Assembly (NCBI GenBank): GCA_022841915.1
Contig: JALHQN010000010.1
Location: 1-64,000 of the forward strand
Reading direction: 5' to 3'
Length of the DNA stretch: 64,000 nucleotides
DNA from: Burkholderiales bacterium
GTDB taxonomy: Bacteria > Pseudomonadota > Gammaproteobacteria > Burkholderiales > WYBJ01
Below are positions 18,082-30,117 of the stretch, in pieces. The number at the start of each line of letters is the position of its first letter. The stretch's first letter is position 1. Position numbers and translations under genes: made by a program. Under the pieces are notes generated by a model that was given only the letters and a program-made list of their open reading frames with translations, had not been told where the DNA came from and searched no databases.

Positions 18082-20757
18082 ATGGACATGAAGGATCTGC
18101 AGCCGGACGTCGATCCCCAGGAAACCCAGGAGTGGCTCGAAGCCCTGGACGCCGTGCTGAAGGTCGAAGGCGTCGAGCGAGCACACTTTCTGCTGGAACA
18201 GCTGATCGAACGCGCGCGCCGGGCCGGGGCCAATCTGCCGTACAAGGCCACGACGGCCTACATGAACACCATTCCGCCGGGGCTCGAGGAACGCTCCCCG
18301 GGGGATCACGAACTCGAAGACCGCATCCGCTCCTACATTCGCTGGAACGCCATGGCCATGGTGGTGCGGGCGAACCGCGATACCAATGTCGGCGGTCATA
18401 TCGCGAGCTTCGCTTCCGCAGCCACACTCTACGATGTCGGCTTCAATCATTTCTGGCGCGGCGCCACCGAGCAGTTCCGCGGCGACATGGTCTTCTTCCA
18501 AGGCCATTCGGCGCCGGGCATCTACGCGCGCTCCTTCCTGCTCGGGCAGTTGACCGAAGAGCAAATGGACAACTTCCGCCAGGAAGTCGACGGCAAGGGG
18601 CTTTCCTCCTATCCGCATCCCTGGCTGATGCCCGAGTACTGGCAATTCCCGACCGTGTCGATGGGCCTGGGACCGCTGATGGCGATCTATCAGGCGCGCT
18701 TCATGCGTTACCTGAAGGATCGCAGCATCACCCAGGCCCAGGGCCGCAAAGTGTGGGCGTTCATGGGCGATGGCGAGATGGACGAACCGGAATCCCTGGG
18801 CGCGATTTCGCTCGCGGGCCGCGAAAAGCTCGACAACCTCATCTTCGTCATCAACTGCAATCTCCAGCGGCTGGATGGCCCGGTGCGCGGCAACGGCAAG
18901 ATCATCCAGGAGCTGGAAGCCGATTTTCGCGGCGCCGGCTGGAACGTGATCAAGGTGGTCTGGGGCTCGTACTGGGATCCTCTGTTGATGCGCGACACGA
19001 AGGGTATCCTGCTCAAGCGCATGGAGGAGTGTGTCGACGGCGAGTATCAGACGTTCAAGTCCAAAGACGGCGCCTATGTGCGCAAGCACTTCTTCGGCAA
19101 ATATCCGGAACTCGCGGAAATGGTCGCGACCATGACCGACGACGACATCTGGCGCCTGAATCGCGGCGGGCACGATCCGCACAAGATGTATGCGGCCTAT
19201 GCGGCGGCAACCAAACATGTCGGCCAACCGACGGTGATCCTGGCCAAGACCATCAAGGGCTACGGCATGGGTGAGTCGGGCGAATCCCAGAACATCACGC
19301 ACCAGCAGAAGAAGATGGGGACCTCGTCGATTCGCGCATTCCGTGATCGCTTCGGCGTGCCGGTGCCCGACGACAAGCTCGAGGAAGTGCCTTATCTGAG
19401 GTTCGAGGAGGGCAGCCCCGAACTGAACTACATGCGTGAGCGTCGCGATGCACTGGGCGGTCAGGTGCCTTCGCGCCGGCGCAAGGCGGCTTCGCTCGAA
19501 GTGCCAGAGTTATCCGCGTTCGAATCGCTGCTCAAGGCAACCGGAGAAGATCGCGAGATGTCGACGACGATGGCGTTCGTGCGCATTCTGTCGACGCTCG
19601 TGCGCCACAAGACGCTCGGCAAGTTCGTGGTGCCGATCGTGCCCGACGAATCCCGTACGTTCGGCATGGAGGGCATGTTCCGCCAACTCGGCATCTACTC
19701 GCACGTCGGGCAACTGTATACCCCGCAGGACGCTTCCCAGCTGATGTTCTACAAGGAAGATCAGACGGGCCAGATCCTGCAGGAGGGCATCAACGAAGCC
19801 GGCGCGATGTCGTCCTGGATCGCCGCGGCGACGGCCTACAGCACCCATGGCGTGGCCATGATCCCGTTCTACATCTTCTACTCCATGTTCGGCTTTCAGC
19901 GCGTCGGCGATCTATGCTGGGCGGCCGGGGACATGCGGGCACGCGGGTTCCTGCTCGGCGGCACGGCAGGGCGCACCACGCTCAACGGCGAGGGACTGCA
20001 GCACGAGGATGGACACAGTCATCTGGCGGCGGCGACGATCCCGAATTGCATCTCCTACGATCCTACCTACGCCTACGAGGTGGCCGTCATCATTCAGGAC
20101 GGCATGCGGCGCATGTATGCGGAGCAGGAGGACGTCTTCTACTACATCACGGTGATGAACGAGAACTACGCCCATCCCGCGATGCCCGCAGGCGCCGAGG
20201 CCGGCATTCTCAAGGGCATGTATCTGCTGCGAGAGGGCAAGGCGAAGTCGAGCCGCACCCCGCGGGTGCAACTGCTCGGGTCGGGCACGATCCTGCGTGA
20301 AGTGATTGCCGGCGCCGAGATGCTCGAGCGCGATTTCGGCGTGGCGGCGGATATCTGGAGTGTCACGAGCTTCAACGAACTGCGTCGCGACGGCCTCGAA
20401 GCGGAGCGCTGGAACCGGCTGCATCCGGAGGCCGAGCCGAAGGTCGCCTACGTCGAGCAATGCCTGAAGGGTCGGCAGGGCCCGGTGATCGCGGCCACGG
20501 ACTACATCAAGGCCTATGGCGATCAGATACGCCCGTTCATTCGTGAGCACTACACGGTGCTCGGCACCGACGGATTCGGGCGCTCCGATACTCGGGAGAA
20601 GCTGCGCCAGTTCTTCGAGGTCGATCGGCATCATGTGGCGGTAGCCGCGCTCAAGGCGCTGGCGGATACCACGGAAGCCGTGGCGCCGAAGAAAGTGGCC
20701 GAAGCGATCAAGAAGTACGGGATCAATCCCGAAGCGCCGAACCCGGCAAAGGTTTGA
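18082..20757 (+). CDS. aceE: Pyruvate dehydrogenase E1 component, homodimeric
   Basis: 891 residues, near the E. coli AceE length of 887. It decarboxylates pyruvate with thiamine diphosphate and acetylates the E2 lipoyl group. The ThDP/Mg motif [10 protein letters not shown] starts at Gly229 and continues to [14 protein letters not shown]. Family landmarks include [33 protein letters not shown] and the C-terminal transketolase-like segment (QHEDGHSHL). The start MDMKDLQ is preferred because GAGGA lies just upstream; an ATG 45 bases earlier lies in the leader palindrome. aceF follows after 76 bases, so the two are probably one transcript controlled by the palindromic leader. Confidence 0.97.
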   Translation: MDMKDLQPDVDPQETQEWLEALDAVLKVEGVERAHFLLEQLIERARRAGANLPYKATTAYMNTIPPGLEERSPGDHELEDRIRSYIRWNAMAMVVRANRDTNVGGHIASFASAATLYDVGFNHFWRGATEQFRGDMVFFQGHSAPGIYARSFLLGQLTEEQMDNFRQEVDGKGLSSYPHPWLMPEYWQFPTVSMGLGPLMAIYQARFMRYLKDRSITQAQGRKVWAFMGDGEMDEPESLGAISLAGREKLDNLIFVINCNLQRLDGPVRGNGKIIQELEADFRGAGWNVIKVVWGSYWDPLLMRDTKGILLKRMEECVDGEYQTFKSKDGAYVRKHFFGKYPELAEMVATMTDDDIWRLNRGGHDPHKMYAAYAAATKHVGQPTVILAKTIKGYGMGESGESQNITHQQKKMGTSSIRAFRDRFGVPVPDDKLEEVPYLRFEEGSPELNYMRERRDALGGQVPSRRRKAASLEVPELSAFESLLKATGEDREMSTTMAFVRILSTLVRHKTLGKFVVPIVPDESRTFGMEGMFRQLGIYSHVGQLYTPQDASQLMFYKEDQTGQILQEGINEAGAMSSWIAAATAYSTHGVAMIPFYIFYSMFGFQRVGDLCWAAGDMRARGFLLGGTAGRTTLNGEGLQHEDGHSHLAAATIPNCISYDPTYAYEVAVIIQDGMRRMYAEQEDVFYYITVMNENYAHPAMPAGAEAGILKGMYLLREGKAKSSRTPRVQLLGSGTILREVIAGAEMLERDFGVAADIWSVTSFNELRRDGLEAERWNRLHPEAEPKVAYVEQCLKGRQGPVIAATDYIKAYGDQIRPFIREHYTVLGTDGFGRSDTREKLRQFFEVDRHHVAVAALKALADTTEAVAPKKVAEAIKKYGINPEAPNPAKV

Positions 20758-20770
20758 ACCAAGCGTCTGC

Positions 20771-20800
20771 GGTGGGGCGGCCCGCTGGTGCCGCCCCGCC
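20771..20800 (+). other. aceE-aceF intercistronic stem-loop
   Basis: GGTGGGGCGGC (20771-20781) pairs with GCCGCCCCGCC (20790-20800), 11 bp with one G-T pair and an 8-base loop. No T-run follows. It may protect the aceE mRNA 3' end or attenuate read-through into aceF. Confidence 0.5.
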
Positions 20801-20833
20801 ATGCATCCAGCGTCAGGACATCAAGAAGTCGAC

Positions 20834-22198
20834 ATGAGCCAAATCATCGAAGTGAAAGTGCCCGACATCGGGGACTTCAAGGACATCCCGGTCATCGAGG
20901 TGCTGGTCAATCCCGGCGACGCGATCAAGGCCGAAGATCCGCTGCTCACGCTGGAGTCCGACAAGGCCACGATGGAAGTGCCGGCCCCTTCTGCTGGCGT
21001 CGTCAAGGAAATCAAGGTCAAGATCGGCGACAAGGTCTCGCAAGGCTCGCTGGTGCTGTTGCTGGACTCGAACGACGAAGCGGGTGGCGGGGAGGCGTCG
21101 ACGCCTCAGACCGAGGCACCTCCTGCACCGACCGGCGCCTCGGTGCAGCCTGCAGCCGTGGACAAGCAAAACGAGGCGAAGCCCGCGGCCAGCGCTGCGG
21201 CAGCGTCGTCCAAACCCGTGGCGGAGCCGGTCGCGCAGCCCGCCGAGCGCCGGCTCGATTCGTTGCCTCCCATCGACGAGAGCTCGTTCGAGTTGGCGCA
21301 TGCGAGTCCCGCCGTGCGCAGGGTCGCGCGCGAGCTCGGCGTCGATCTGGCGCGTGTGCGCGGAAGCGGACCCAAGGGGCGCGTCCTCAAGGAAGATGTG
21401 CAGGGGTTCGTGAAAGAGGCCATGTCGCGGCCGCAGAGTGCGGGAGGCGGCGGCACACTCCCCGGGCTGCTGCCCTGGCCTCAGGTCGACTTCGCCAAGT
21501 TCGGTGCCATCGAGCCGGTCGCCCTGTCGCGCATCAAGAAACTGTCCGGAGCGAATCTGAGCCGCAACTGGGTGATGATTCCGCATGTCACTCAGCACGA
21601 CGAGGCGGATGTCACGGAGCTCGAGGCTTTCCGCAAGTCTCAGGCCGAGGCGGCTCGCAAAGCCGATGTCCGTCTGACGCCGCTCGCTTTCATCATGAAG
21701 GCGGTCGTCGCTGCGCTCAAGCAGTTCCCCCAATTCAATGCATCGCTGTCGGCCGACGGCGAATCGCTCATTCTGAAGAAATACTTCCATATCGGCGTGG
21801 CAGTGGATACCCCCGACGGGCTCGTCGTCCCGGTGATTCGCGATGTCGATACCAAAGGGGTGATGCAGCTCGCCCGCGAACTGGCCGAAGTGAGTGCGAA
21901 GGCGCGCGACAAGAAGCTCGGCCCGGGCGACATGCAGGGCGGAAGCTTTTCGATATCCAGCCTGGGCGGCATCGGCGGGACGGCGTTCACGCCCATCATC
22001 AATGCGCCCGAGGTGGCGATTCTCGGGGCGTCTCGATCCGTCATGCGCCCGGTGTACATCGACGGCAAGTTCGAGCCGCGGCTGATGCTGCCGCTCTCGC
22101 TGTCCTACGATCATCGCGTCATCGACGGGGCGCAGGGCGCACGCTTCATCACCTACCTGAGCGACGTGCTGGCCGACATCCGCCGTCTGGTGCTTTGA
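20834..22198 (+). CDS. aceF: Dihydrolipoamide acetyltransferase, pyruvate dehydrogenase E2
   Basis: 454 residues: one N-terminal lipoyl domain (residues about 2-76; lipoyl Lys44 in ESDKATMEV), an Ala/Pro-rich linker, a peripheral-subunit-binding domain at about 155-195 ([29 protein letters not shown]), and the catalytic domain with DHRVIDG (His427) at the C-terminus. It transfers acetyl groups from lipoamide to CoA. It has a single lipoyl domain where E. coli has three. It follows aceE; the next gene is nadD, so the E3 gene lpdA is not here. The ATG chosen gives the canonical [13 protein letters not shown] start; an upstream in-frame ATG adds a non-conserved stretch. Confidence 0.96.
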   Translation: MSQIIEVKVPDIGDFKDIPVIEVLVNPGDAIKAEDPLLTLESDKATMEVPAPSAGVVKEIKVKIGDKVSQGSLVLLLDSNDEAGGGEASTPQTEAPPAPTGASVQPAAVDKQNEAKPAASAAAASSKPVAEPVAQPAERRLDSLPPIDESSFELAHASPAVRRVARELGVDLARVRGSGPKGRVLKEDVQGFVKEAMSRPQSAGGGGTLPGLLPWPQVDFAKFGAIEPVALSRIKKLSGANLSRNWVMIPHVTQHDEADVTELEAFRKSQAEAARKADVRLTPLAFIMKAVVAALKQFPQFNASLSADGESLILKKYFHIGVAVDTPDGLVVPVIRDVDTKGVMQLARELAEVSAKARDKKLGPGDMQGGSFSISSLGGIGGTAFTPIINAPEVAILGASRSVMRPVYIDGKFEPRLMLPLSLSYDHRVIDGAQGARFITYLSDVLADIRRLVL

Positions 22199-22233
22199 AC
22201 GGGCGCCCTTAGCCGGTGCGAGACGATTGCCCG

Positions 22234-22896
22234 ATGCCGGATCAGATCGCGCCGGTCGGCATTCTGGGCGGCACCTTCGACCCTGTGCACTTCGGTCATC
22301 TGCGCCTCGCCGAGGAGGCTGCGGACGCCTGCGGGCTCGCACAGGTGGTGCTGATTCCAGCCGCTCTGCCCAACCTTCGGGATGCACCCGCGACGCCGGC
22401 GAGTCATCGTCTGGAGATGGTGCGTCTGGCCGCCCAGGGAAACGCGCGGCTCGCGGTGGATGATCGCGAGTTGAGGCGCGAAGGCATGAGCTATACCGTC
22501 GATACCTTGTCGGCGTTGCGTGCGGATTTCGGCGCAACCCGCCCGATATGCCTTATTCTCGGGGCCGACGCATTTCTTCGTCTGCCGCGGTGGAGCCGCT
22601 GGCTGCGCCTGTTCGAGTTGTGCCACATCGTCGTCGCCACCCGGCCGGGTTACGAGTTGGAGCGCCAGGCCGAGGCGCACGAGGAACTCGATGCGCAGTG
22701 GCGCTTGCGTCAGGTCGCGCTGCCCGCGTTGAGCGGGAGGCCAGCCGGAGGGATCGCGCGGCTGGAAATTCCCCTGTTGGAGATCTCCGCATCCGACCTG
22801 CGGGCCCGAATGTCGCGAGGCGCCAGCGTGCGTTATTTGCTGCCGCCCGCCGTGGTCGATTATATTGCGGTCCATCGTCTGTACGGAATTCAATGA
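22234..22896 (+). CDS. nadD: Nicotinate-nucleotide adenylyltransferase
   Basis: 220 residues from this ATG. The nucleotidyltransferase signature GGTFDPVHFGHLR lies near the N-terminus and the second motif LEISASDLRARMSRG-like (ISASDLRAR) near the C-terminus. It adenylates nicotinate mononucleotide to deamido-NAD in NAD biosynthesis. A GTG six codons upstream is an alternative start. The stop overlaps the rsfS start (ATGA), and the run nadD-rsfS-rlmH-maf-rng is one tightly packed operon. Confidence 0.95.
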   Translation: MPDQIAPVGILGGTFDPVHFGHLRLAEEAADACGLAQVVLIPAALPNLRDAPATPASHRLEMVRLAAQGNARLAVDDRELRREGMSYTVDTLSALRADFGATRPICLILGADAFLRLPRWSRWLRLFELCHIVVATRPGYELERQAEAHEELDAQWRLRQVALPALSGRPAGGIARLEIPLLEISASDLRARMSRGASVRYLLPPAVVDYIAVHRLYGIQ

Positions 22897-23282
22897 GAGT
22901 CGATCGAATAGTCAAAGCTGCTGTCGAGGCGCTGGAAGACATCAAGGGGCGCGACATCGTCGTGCTGAACGTCGTCAAGCTGACTGCGATGTTCGATCGC
23001 GTCATCATCGCGACCGGCGATTCAACGCGCCAAGTGCGGTCGTTGGCGGAGAACGTCCAGGCCAAGGTCAGGGAGAAGGGCGGTGCCGTCCAGGGGATGG
23101 AGGGCTTGCAGACGTCGGAGTGGGTGCTGATCGACCTGGGCACCGTGATCGTCCACGTCATGCTGCCCACCGTTCGCGCCCACTACAACCTCGAGGAACT
23201 GTGGACCGCGCGCCCGGCGGAGCGCAAGACTCGCAAGCGCGCCACGACCGAGGTCGAGGCCGACGCCGACACGGGTGCCTGA
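22893..23282 (+). CDS. rsfS: Ribosomal silencing factor RsfS
   Basis: 129 residues. The conserved core KGRDIVVLNV, DRVIIATGDSTRQVRSLAENV and the C-terminal VLIDLGTVIVHVMLPTVRAHYNLEELW identify the RsfS/Iojap family. It binds L14 of the large ribosomal subunit and blocks subunit joining when growth slows. The ATG overlaps the nadD stop by four bases. The basic, Glu-rich tail after the conserved domain is an extension with no known role. Confidence 0.95.
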   Translation: MRVDRIVKAAVEALEDIKGRDIVVLNVVKLTAMFDRVIIATGDSTRQVRSLAENVQAKVREKGGAVQGMEGLQTSEWVLIDLGTVIVHVMLPTVRAHYNLEELWTARPAERKTRKRATTEVEADADTGA

Positions 23283-23321
23283 GGCCGGCGGTTCGGCAAT
23301 CGATTCGAGACACGGAGTGCG

Positions 23322-23792
23322 ATGCGTGTACTGGTGGTGGCGGTCGGAACGCGCATGCCGCAGTGGGTGGCGGAGGGCTTCGAGGACTATCGCGTCCGGA
23401 TGCCGCGCGAGACGCGCATGGAACTGGTAGAGATCAAGGCCGAGAAGCGCTCGTCCGGGATGACGGCGGAGCGGGCAGCCGACGCCGAGGCGCAGCGCAT
23501 CCGGGCGGCCTTGCCCAAGGCCTGCCTGATGGTGGCGCTGGACGAACGGGGTCGCAACCTGAGCAGTGAGCAGTTCGCCGCGCAATTCAGCCAATGGCGC
23601 CGGGAAGGCCGCGATATTGCATTCGTCATCGGCGGGGCCGACGGCTTGGCCACCGATCTGAAGGCGCAAGCGGCCATGCTGCTGTCGCTGTCCAAAATGA
23701 CCTTGCCGCACGGTCTCGCGCGCGTCGCGCTGGCCGAACAGCTCTATCGCGCGCACACTATCGTCAGTGGCCATCCTTACCATCGGGCATGA
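23322..23792 (+). CDS. rlmH: 23S rRNA pseudouridine-1915 N3-methyltransferase
   Basis: 156 residues, the usual length. This is a SPOUT-fold methyltransferase: the knot region includes FVIGGADGL and LSLSKMTLPHGLARVALAEQLYRA, with the C-terminal HPYHRA typical of RlmH. It methylates pseudouridine 1915 in helix 69. The stop overlaps the maf ATG (ATGA). Confidence 0.96.
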   Translation: MRVLVVAVGTRMPQWVAEGFEDYRVRMPRETRMELVEIKAEKRSSGMTAERAADAEAQRIRAALPKACLMVALDERGRNLSSEQFAAQFSQWRREGRDIAFVIGGADGLATDLKAQAAMLLSLSKMTLPHGLARVALAEQLYRAHTIVSGHPYHRA

Positions 23793-24406
23793 ACGGACCG
23801 ATCAAGCGCATCTATCTCGCCTCGCGCAGCCCGCGCCGTCGTGAATTACTCAAGCAGGCCGGCATTGCATTCGAGATCATGCTCTTTCGAGAGGACATGC
23901 GGCGAGGGGTCGATGTGGACGAATCCCCGCATCCCGACGAAGATCCTCAGGCGTATGTGCTGAGGATCGCTCGTTCCAAGGCCGAGGCGGCCAATCTGCG
24001 GCTGCAGCAGCGCAGGTTGCCCGACTATCCGGTTCTGGCGGCCGACACCACGGTCGTGCTCGGTGGACGCATTCTCGGCAAGCCGGCTGACCACGCCGAA
24101 GCCCAGGCGATGCTGAGCGAACTCTCCGGCCGCAGTCACGAAGTGCTCACCGCGGTTGCGGTATGCCGCCATGAGCGGCTGGAGACCCGGTTGTCGGTGT
24201 CGACGGTCGAGTTCGCCGAACTGTCGATGGCGCGGATCCGGCAGTATGTCGCCACCGGCGAGCCGCTCGATAAAGCCGGCGGCTATGGCATCCAGGGCAG
24301 GGCGGGTGCATTCGTCCGCCGCCTGTCGGGCAGCTATACAGGCGTCATGGGTTTGCCGCTGTACGAGACGGTCGAACTGCTGGAGTCGTTCGGAATGGGC
24401 TCATGA
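23789..24406 (+). CDS. maf: Maf family nucleoside triphosphate pyrophosphatase
   Basis: 205 residues. The N-terminal LASRSPRRRELL, the DTTVVLGG segment with the catalytic Asp, and GGYGIQGRAGAF define the Maf fold. Members hydrolyse non-canonical or methylated NTPs (dTTP, UTP, pseudo-UTP, m7GTP). The substrate subtype is not decided here. Start and stop both overlap their neighbours by ATGA, so the gene is translated within the nadD-to-rng operon. Confidence 0.93.
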   Translation: MNGPIKRIYLASRSPRRRELLKQAGIAFEIMLFREDMRRGVDVDESPHPDEDPQAYVLRIARSKAEAANLRLQQRRLPDYPVLAADTTVVLGGRILGKPADHAEAQAMLSELSGRSHEVLTAVAVCRHERLETRLSVSTVEFAELSMARIRQYVATGEPLDKAGGYGIQGRAGAFVRRLSGSYTGVMGLPLYETVELLESFGMGS

Positions 24407-25854
24407 GCGAAGACATCCTGGTGAACGTCACTCCCCAGGAGACGCGCGTGGCCATCATGCAGCAGGCCGTGGTGCAGGAGCTGCACGTCGAGCGCTCGAC
24501 CGCGCTGGGTCTGGTGGGGAACGTCTACATCGGCAAAGTCGCGCGTGTGCTGCCCGGGATGCAATCGGCGTTCGTCGACATCGGCTGCGAGCGCGCTGCC
24601 TTTCTCCACGTGGCCGATATCTGGGAGGCCCGCAACCATGAGGCGACCAAGCCGATCGAGCGCTTGCTGAGCGAAGGTCAGAGCCTCATGGTACAGGTCG
24701 TGAAGGATCCGATCGGCACCAAGGGCGCGCGGCTGTCCACCCAGATCAGCGTTGCCGGCCGCCTGCTCGTCTACCTGCCGCAGGAATCGCACATCGGCAT
24801 ATCCCAGCGCATCGAGGACGAAGCCGAGCGCGCCGTGCTGCGCGAGAAGCTGACGCATCTGCTGCCCGAGGGGCAAAGCGGCGGCTTCATCATCCGCACG
24901 GTGGCCGAGAGCGCATCCGAGCGCGAATTGAGCTTCGATGTCGACTACCTGCGCAAGGTATGGGCCGGCATCGAGCAGAAGGCCTTGACCGCTTCGCCGC
25001 CTGCGCTCCTTCATCAGGATCTCAATCTGAGCCTGCGGGTGCTGCGGGACATGGTGCACGACGATACCGGACGCATCCTGATCGATTCGCGCGAAACTTA
25101 TCGGCGCGTGCTTGGGTTCGCGCAGGACTTCATTCCGAATGTCGCGGCTCGCGTGCAGCACTACCTGGGCGAGCGGCCCTTGTTCGATCTCTACAGCGTG
25201 GAGGACGAAATCGAGCGTGCCCTGGCGCGCCGGGTGGAGTTGAAGTCGGGCGGTTATCTGATCATCGATCAGACCGAAGCGCTCACCACGATCGACGTCA
25301 ACACCGGCGCATTCGTCGGCGGGCGCAGCTTCGACGATACGATCTTCAAGACCAATCTGGAGGCGGCTCAGGTCATCGCCAGGCAGCTGCGTCTGCGCAA
25401 TCTGGGCGGCATCATCATTCTCGATTTCATCGACATGGAGAGCGAGGAGCATCGCAATGCGGTGCTCAACGAGCTGCGCAAGGCCCTGGCGCGCGACCGG
25501 GTGAGAATGACAGTCAACGGCTTCACTCAACTAGGCCTGGTGGAGATGACGCGCAAGCGCACTCGAGAAAGTCTGGCCCATGTTTTGTGCGAGGCTTGCC
25601 CGGTCTGCGAGGGTCGCGGTGCTCTCAAGACTGCGCAAACGGTGTGCTATCAGATCTTGCGCGACATCCTGCGGGAATCGCGGCAGTTCAATGCGCGCGA
25701 GTTTCGAATTCTGGCCTCGCAGACGGTCATCGACCGGTTCCTCGACGACGAATCGCAACACCTCGCGATGCTCGAAGAGTTCATTCGCAAGCCCATCTCG
25801 CTGCAAGTCGAGAATCAATACAGCCAGGAGCAGTACGACGTCATCCTGATGTAG
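24403..25854 (+). CDS. rng: Ribonuclease G
   Basis: 483 residues, the RNase G size and without the long RNase E tail. It has an N-terminal S1-like RNA-binding domain (about 35-120; GNVYIGKVARVLPGMQSAFVDIG), a DNase-I-like catalytic domain with the metal-binding aspartates in TTIDVNTGAFVG and IIILDFIDME, and the Zn-link CPVCEGRG. The enzyme trims the 5' end of 16S rRNA and degrades some mRNAs. It is the last gene of the nadD operon. Its 3' end overlaps the convergent receiver-domain gene by 14 bases. Confidence 0.95.
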   Translation: MSEDILVNVTPQETRVAIMQQAVVQELHVERSTALGLVGNVYIGKVARVLPGMQSAFVDIGCERAAFLHVADIWEARNHEATKPIERLLSEGQSLMVQVVKDPIGTKGARLSTQISVAGRLLVYLPQESHIGISQRIEDEAERAVLREKLTHLLPEGQSGGFIIRTVAESASERELSFDVDYLRKVWAGIEQKALTASPPALLHQDLNLSLRVLRDMVHDDTGRILIDSRETYRRVLGFAQDFIPNVAARVQHYLGERPLFDLYSVEDEIERALARRVELKSGGYLIIDQTEALTTIDVNTGAFVGGRSFDDTIFKTNLEAAQVIARQLRLRNLGGIIILDFIDMESEEHRNAVLNELRKALARDRVRMTVNGFTQLGLVEMTRKRTRESLAHVLCEACPVCEGRGALKTAQTVCYQILRDILRESRQFNAREFRILASQTVIDRFLDDESQHLAMLEEFIRKPISLQVENQYSQEQYDVILM

Positions 25855-26265
25855 CGCGCTCAGTGGACATGGGGGGCGGCCCGTGCGTCGATTGCGCCCC
25901 CATCCCTTGGCGTTCGAGCATGGCGAGCGTTGCGCGCCTGTCCACCGGCTTGATGAGGATGTCGTGAAACCCGGCTGCGTACAGCACCTTGTGCTCGTCG
26001 CGCATCGCGTGTGCCGTGTACGCTACGATCCGGGTGGGCAATGCGGGTGCCGAGGAGCGAATGGTCTCGCATACCGCGATGCCGCTCATGTCGGGCATGC
26101 TGATATCCAGCAGGACCAGATCGAAAGTACTCTCTTGCATCGCAGTCAGAGCCGCAGCGCCGCTGTTGACGATGCGCGTGGTGAAACCGGACCTGCGCAG
26201 ATGAACATTCGCCAACTCGGCGTTGATTGCGTTGTCGTCGACGATGAGAGCCGTGGGCATGGAAC

Positions 26266-26269
<4 letters not shown>
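25841..26269 (-). CDS. Stand-alone response regulator receiver domain
   Basis: 142 residues: one REC domain and nothing more. Phospho-acceptor Asp in LVLLDISMPDMSG, acidic pair in IVDDN, Thr in YTAHA and Lys in ILIKPVD are all present. The GTG start overlaps the stop of the upstream histidine kinase (GTGA), so the two are translationally coupled and are surely partners. With no DNA-binding output domain, it probably acts by protein contact or in a phosphorelay. An ATG three codons in is an alternative start. Confidence 0.9.
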
Positions 26270-27993
<1,724 letters not shown>

Positions 27994-28297
27994 GGTTCTA
28001 GGCAAGTGTCTCTCGGGCGCCAACCCTTCTGCAGGCAAGGGCGGCCTTTATCGAGCACTCAGTCTAGATGCGACAGCGGGGCGGCAATCCACCGATTAGA
28101 GCGAAGGAGTCTACTCACCTCGGGGTATTGGCTGGCCGGGTCGTCTGCCAGGGTGCGCTGCATCGAGCGAGGGCGTGCGCCTGACCGTGGAAGATCTTTT
28201 TCGACCGAACGGCAGCTTCAGGCGTTCGCGTCGACAGTGGAGCCAGCGCCGGACGGTGTCCTTCTACAGGCCGGGGGAGCGAATCCGCGGCCCCCGT
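27994..28297. other. 304-bp gap between histidine kinase start and aldehyde dehydrogenase end
   Basis: It should hold the kinase promoter and the 3' end signals of the aldehyde dehydrogenase. Bases 28273-28295 form an imperfect hairpin (GGGGG/CCCCC with an inner GCG/CGC), but no T-run follows in the minus direction. I see no gene in it. Confidence 0.5.
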
Positions 28298-29905
28298 CTA
28301 ATCGACGATGGTCTGCGACTGCTCTCGCATGTACTGCTGCAGGTAATAGGCCGAGCCGGCACTCTTGCCTGTGGCTCCGGATGCTTTCCAGCCCCCGAAG
28401 GGCTGATAGCCGGGCCAGGCGCCGGTCGTCCCGCCTTGCGGGCGGTTGCAGTACGTCACGCCCGCCTCGATGTTTTCCAGGAACCAGTCGATCTCGTCCT
28501 TCGCGCCATAGAAACCGGCCGTCAGCGCGTAGTCCGCCGAGTTGGCGACCTCCATCGCTTCTTCCATGCTGCCAACGGGGGTGAGCAGCAGGATGGGCAG
28601 GAACAGCTCCTCGCGCCATAGCGAGTGGCCCGGGCGCAACTGCGCGATGGTCGGCGCGCAGAAGTAGCCCCTGACCAGAGCGCCTTCGTTCAGCACGCGA
28701 CCGCCGCACAGTACCTGGCCTTCGGCCGAAAGCTCGCCGCTCAGTCGCTGGAACCGCTCGTAGGCGGCGCGTCCGATCACCGGTCCCATCCGGTGCGCGC
28801 GCTGGGACGGGTCGCCCACCTTGATGTCGCGCACGTGCGCCAGCATGCGCTCGACGAGTTGATCGGTGATTACGCGCTCGACCAGTACGCGCGAGCAGGC
28901 GGCGCAATCCTGACCCTGCAGGCCGAACGCCGAGCGCACGATGCCCAGCGCGGCCCGGTCGAGGTCGGCGCTGCGACTGACGATGACGACATTCTTGCCG
29001 CCCATCTCGGTGATACAGGGCCGCGGATAGCGGTGGGCCGCGAAGGCACGCAGAATTTTCATCCCGACGTCATGGGAGCCCGTAAAGGTGATCCCGGCAA
29101 TATCGGGATGACGCATCAGAGGGTCGCCCACACGCATGCCGTTGCCCGTCAGGTAATTGAAGACCCCCGCAGGGACGCCCGCTTCCCGCAGACACTGCGC
29201 GAACAGCCAGCCGCACCACGGCGTCGCGGCGGCTGCCTTGTGGACCACGCAGTTGCCCGCCAGCAGGGCGGCTGCGGCCGGGCCGCCTGCGAGCGAGAAC
29301 GGACAGTTGAACGGCGCGATCACGGCCCAGACACCGTACGGCTTGAGCAGAGACCGATTGCGGCTGACGAAGCCCTTGAGGGCGTCCTTGGGCAGATCGC
29401 GCATGAAGCCGTGGTTGTCCTGCATCTCGCGGCAGTACCAGCGGATCGAGTCCACGGTGGCCTGCACTTCGCTCAGTGCTTCCAGGCGGTTCTTGCCGAC
29501 TTCGAGTACCGCGACGGCAGCCAGGTGGAAGGCGCTCGCTTCCAGCAGCGCGGCGGCGCGCATGAGGATATCCACCCGGCGGGGCCAGGGCGTCCGCGAC
29601 CAGGCGGGCCATGCTGCGCGCGCGGCCCGCACAGCGCGATCCACCTCCTCGGCGGTGCCGTCCTGGAATCTGCCCAAGACGACGTCGGTGTCGATCGGAC
29701 TGCGCGATTCGAACTGACCGTCGGCGCGCGCGTCGTGGCCGCCGATCAGCATGGCATGCTCGGCGCCCAGATTGGAGCGAACTTCCGTCAGCGCCGCGTC
29801 GAGGCGGGCGTTCACCTCCGCCGGAGGATCGAACATCGTGGCGTAGGTCGGCCGGAACGTATCGTCCGTTTCCGGGCGGCGCTTCGTGCGATGGTGGCGT
29901 CTCAC
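28298..29905 (-). CDS. NAD(P)-dependent aldehyde dehydrogenase, P5C-dehydrogenase-like
   Basis: 535 residues from a GTG start; an ATG at 29836 would give 512. ALDH landmarks: WAVIAPFNCPFSLAGG, TGNGMRVGDPLMRHP, FTGSHDVG, general base Glu in TEMGGKN, and catalytic Cys334 in GQDCAACSR. The C-terminal GGTTGAWPGYQPFGGWKASG is typical of 1-pyrroline-5-carboxylate dehydrogenases (RocA/PutA branch), so L-glutamate-semialdehyde is a plausible substrate. proC, which makes proline from P5C, lies about 3 kb away on the same strand, but other semialdehyde substrates remain possible. Confidence 0.85.
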   Translation of the reverse strand: MRRHHRTKRRPETDDTFRPTYATMFDPPAEVNARLDAALTEVRSNLGAEHAMLIGGHDARADGQFESRSPIDTDVVLGRFQDGTAEEVDRAVRAARAAWPAWSRTPWPRRVDILMRAAALLEASAFHLAAVAVLEVGKNRLEALSEVQATVDSIRWYCREMQDNHGFMRDLPKDALKGFVSRNRSLLKPYGVWAVIAPFNCPFSLAGGPAAAALLAGNCVVHKAAAATPWCGWLFAQCLREAGVPAGVFNYLTGNGMRVGDPLMRHPDIAGITFTGSHDVGMKILRAFAAHRYPRPCITEMGGKNVVIVSRSADLDRAALGIVRSAFGLQGQDCAACSRVLVERVITDQLVERMLAHVRDIKVGDPSQRAHRMGPVIGRAAYERFQRLSGELSAEGQVLCGGRVLNEGALVRGYFCAPTIAQLRPGHSLWREELFLPILLLTPVGSMEEAMEVANSADYALTAGFYGAKDEIDWFLENIEAGVTYCNRPQGGTTGAWPGYQPFGGWKASGATGKSAGSAYYLQQYMREQSQTIVD

Positions 29906-30070
29906 GGCAGTGAACGGATGGGCGTGGTGTCAGACATTTCAATCCGAGGGTCAAGCCGAACCAGGCAACCCCGCCCGTGGTCGGGCAGATGGGACGTATG
30001 CTGGAGCTTGGCTGGAATCGCGTCGCGCGCTCTTCTTGTAAAGCGTCTGTGGCGCTATTGCGAGTCGCGG

Positions 30071-30100
30071 GATTCTAACGGTACCCAGGCGGGTCCGCAA
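30071..30100 (-). promoter_or_regulatory. Candidate sigma-70 promoter for the aldehyde dehydrogenase
   Basis: Read on the minus strand: TTTGCG (30100-30095), 18-bp spacer, TAGAAT (30076-30071). It lies 166 bases upstream of the proposed start codon in the 212-bp gap after the dynamin-like gene. The -35 match is modest. Confidence 0.3.
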
Positions 30101-30117
30101 ACCAGCTACCGAGACCG

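Noticed and set aside
28273-28295. Hairpin as intrinsic terminator of the aldehyde dehydrogenase
   Set aside because: The stem is interrupted and no T-run follows on the minus strand.
28218-28907. Minus-strand 229-codon frame overlapping the aldehyde dehydrogenase 3' part
   Set aside because: It is an out-of-frame shadow of the dehydrogenase reading frame.
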